Assembly (NCBI GenBank): GCA_029287755.1
Contig: JARFQM010000218.1
Coordinates: forward strand, 1-5,255
Direction of reading: 5' to 3'
Source: Desulfofustis sp.
GTDB taxonomy: Bacteria; Desulfobacterota; Desulfobulbia; Desulfobulbales; Desulfocapsaceae
Length of the DNA: 5,255 nt
This document shows positions 5,093 to 5,255 of this stretch, piece after piece. The position numbers were made by a program, and so were the translations under genes. The notes beneath the pieces were generated by a model that saw only the letters and a program-made list of their open reading frames with translations, was not told the DNA's origin and did no database searches. Numbering within the stretch: the stretch's first letter is position 1; every line of letters starts with the position of its first letter.

Positions 5093-5255
5093 TTACCTGT
5101 GAGGCGTCTCCAGAAACTGGAATTGAACTGGGGATCCCGAAACGGTTCCAACTCCAGGTATTGCGGAAAATACTGCCTGAAGCTGGCACCGGACATGCGG
5201 GCATCTTTAGCTGGATACACCGCGCCCCCTGCGGTTCGCACGACCTCGTCAAAGT
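5089..5255 (-). CDS. FAD-dependent oxidase, DprE1-like, C-terminal 54 residues (5' truncated by window edge)
   Basis: The minus strand reads 54 codons from 5253 to a TGA at 5091-5089; 5255-5254 are the end of a cut codon. The peptide contains GGAVYPAKDARMSGASFR (residues 9-26 of the visible part) and ends FNSSFWRRLTGK. This matches the end of the DprE1 / FAD-binding sugar-lactone oxidase family, in which 'AKDSR' near the C terminus carries an active-site Lys (Lys418 in Mycobacterium tuberculosis DprE1, from memory). The Lys is kept here at residue 16. DprE1 oxidises the 2-hydroxyl of polyprenyl-phospho-ribose. Its TGA overlaps the ATG of the DprE2-like gene, so the two are translationally coupled and probably form one enzyme pair. 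The FAD and substrate domains are outside the window, so oxidase activity is inferred. Confidence 0.87.
   Translation of the reverse strand, partial: FDEVVRTAGGAVYPAKDARMSGASFRQYFPQYLELEPFRDPQFNSSFWRRLTGK

Overview
This looks like a chromosomal window from a Gram-negative bacterium of moderately high GC, most plausibly a proteobacterium. Three complete genes encode proteins with N-terminal export signals. Two genes at the right edge resemble the DprE1/DprE2 pair that makes a lipid-linked D-arabinofuranose donor. I cannot place the organism more precisely. There are no RNA genes, insertion sequences or CRISPR arrays that I can see.

Layout, left to right. Positions 1-104 (+) are the last 33 codons of a LuxR/NarL-type helix-turn-helix regulator cut by the window edge. 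Positions 105-412 are an AT-rich intergenic stretch with a candidate promoter. Positions 413-1315 (+) encode a 300-residue exported protein of a family I cannot name, starting at TTG behind a clear GAGGAG ribosome binding site. It converges on a minus-strand gene train that fills the rest of the window. Read in its own direction (right to left), that train is: a DprE1-like FAD-dependent oxidase (C-terminal 54 residues only, 5255-5089); a DprE2-like short-chain dehydrogenase (5092-4349, ATGA overlap with the oxidase); a possible 18-codon leader ORF (4324-4268); an exported 606-residue protein with a C-terminal region resembling the NAGPA/phosphodiester-glycosidase fold (4271-2451); and an exported, cysteine-rich formylglycine-generating-enzyme-like (SUMF1-type) protein (2398-1376).

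How the genes may work together (inference). The oxidase and reductase would epimerise polyprenyl-phospho-ribose to polyprenyl-phospho-arabinose at the cytoplasmic face of the inner membrane. The two exported proteins downstream would then act in the periplasm or at the surface, perhaps on a glycan or glycoconjugate containing that sugar. The tight spacing (4-nt overlap, then 77 nt, then 52 nt) supports one transcript whose promoter lies beyond the right edge. The plus-strand regulator and exported protein on the left need not belong to the same pathway.

The points most worth a second look are: the pairing of DprE1/DprE2 homologues with two uncharacterised exported proteins; the FGE-like protein, which keeps only one of the two expected active-site cysteines; the tiny ORF whose stop overlaps the start of the 606-residue gene; and the left-edge regulator tail, which is easy to miss because its start is outside the window.
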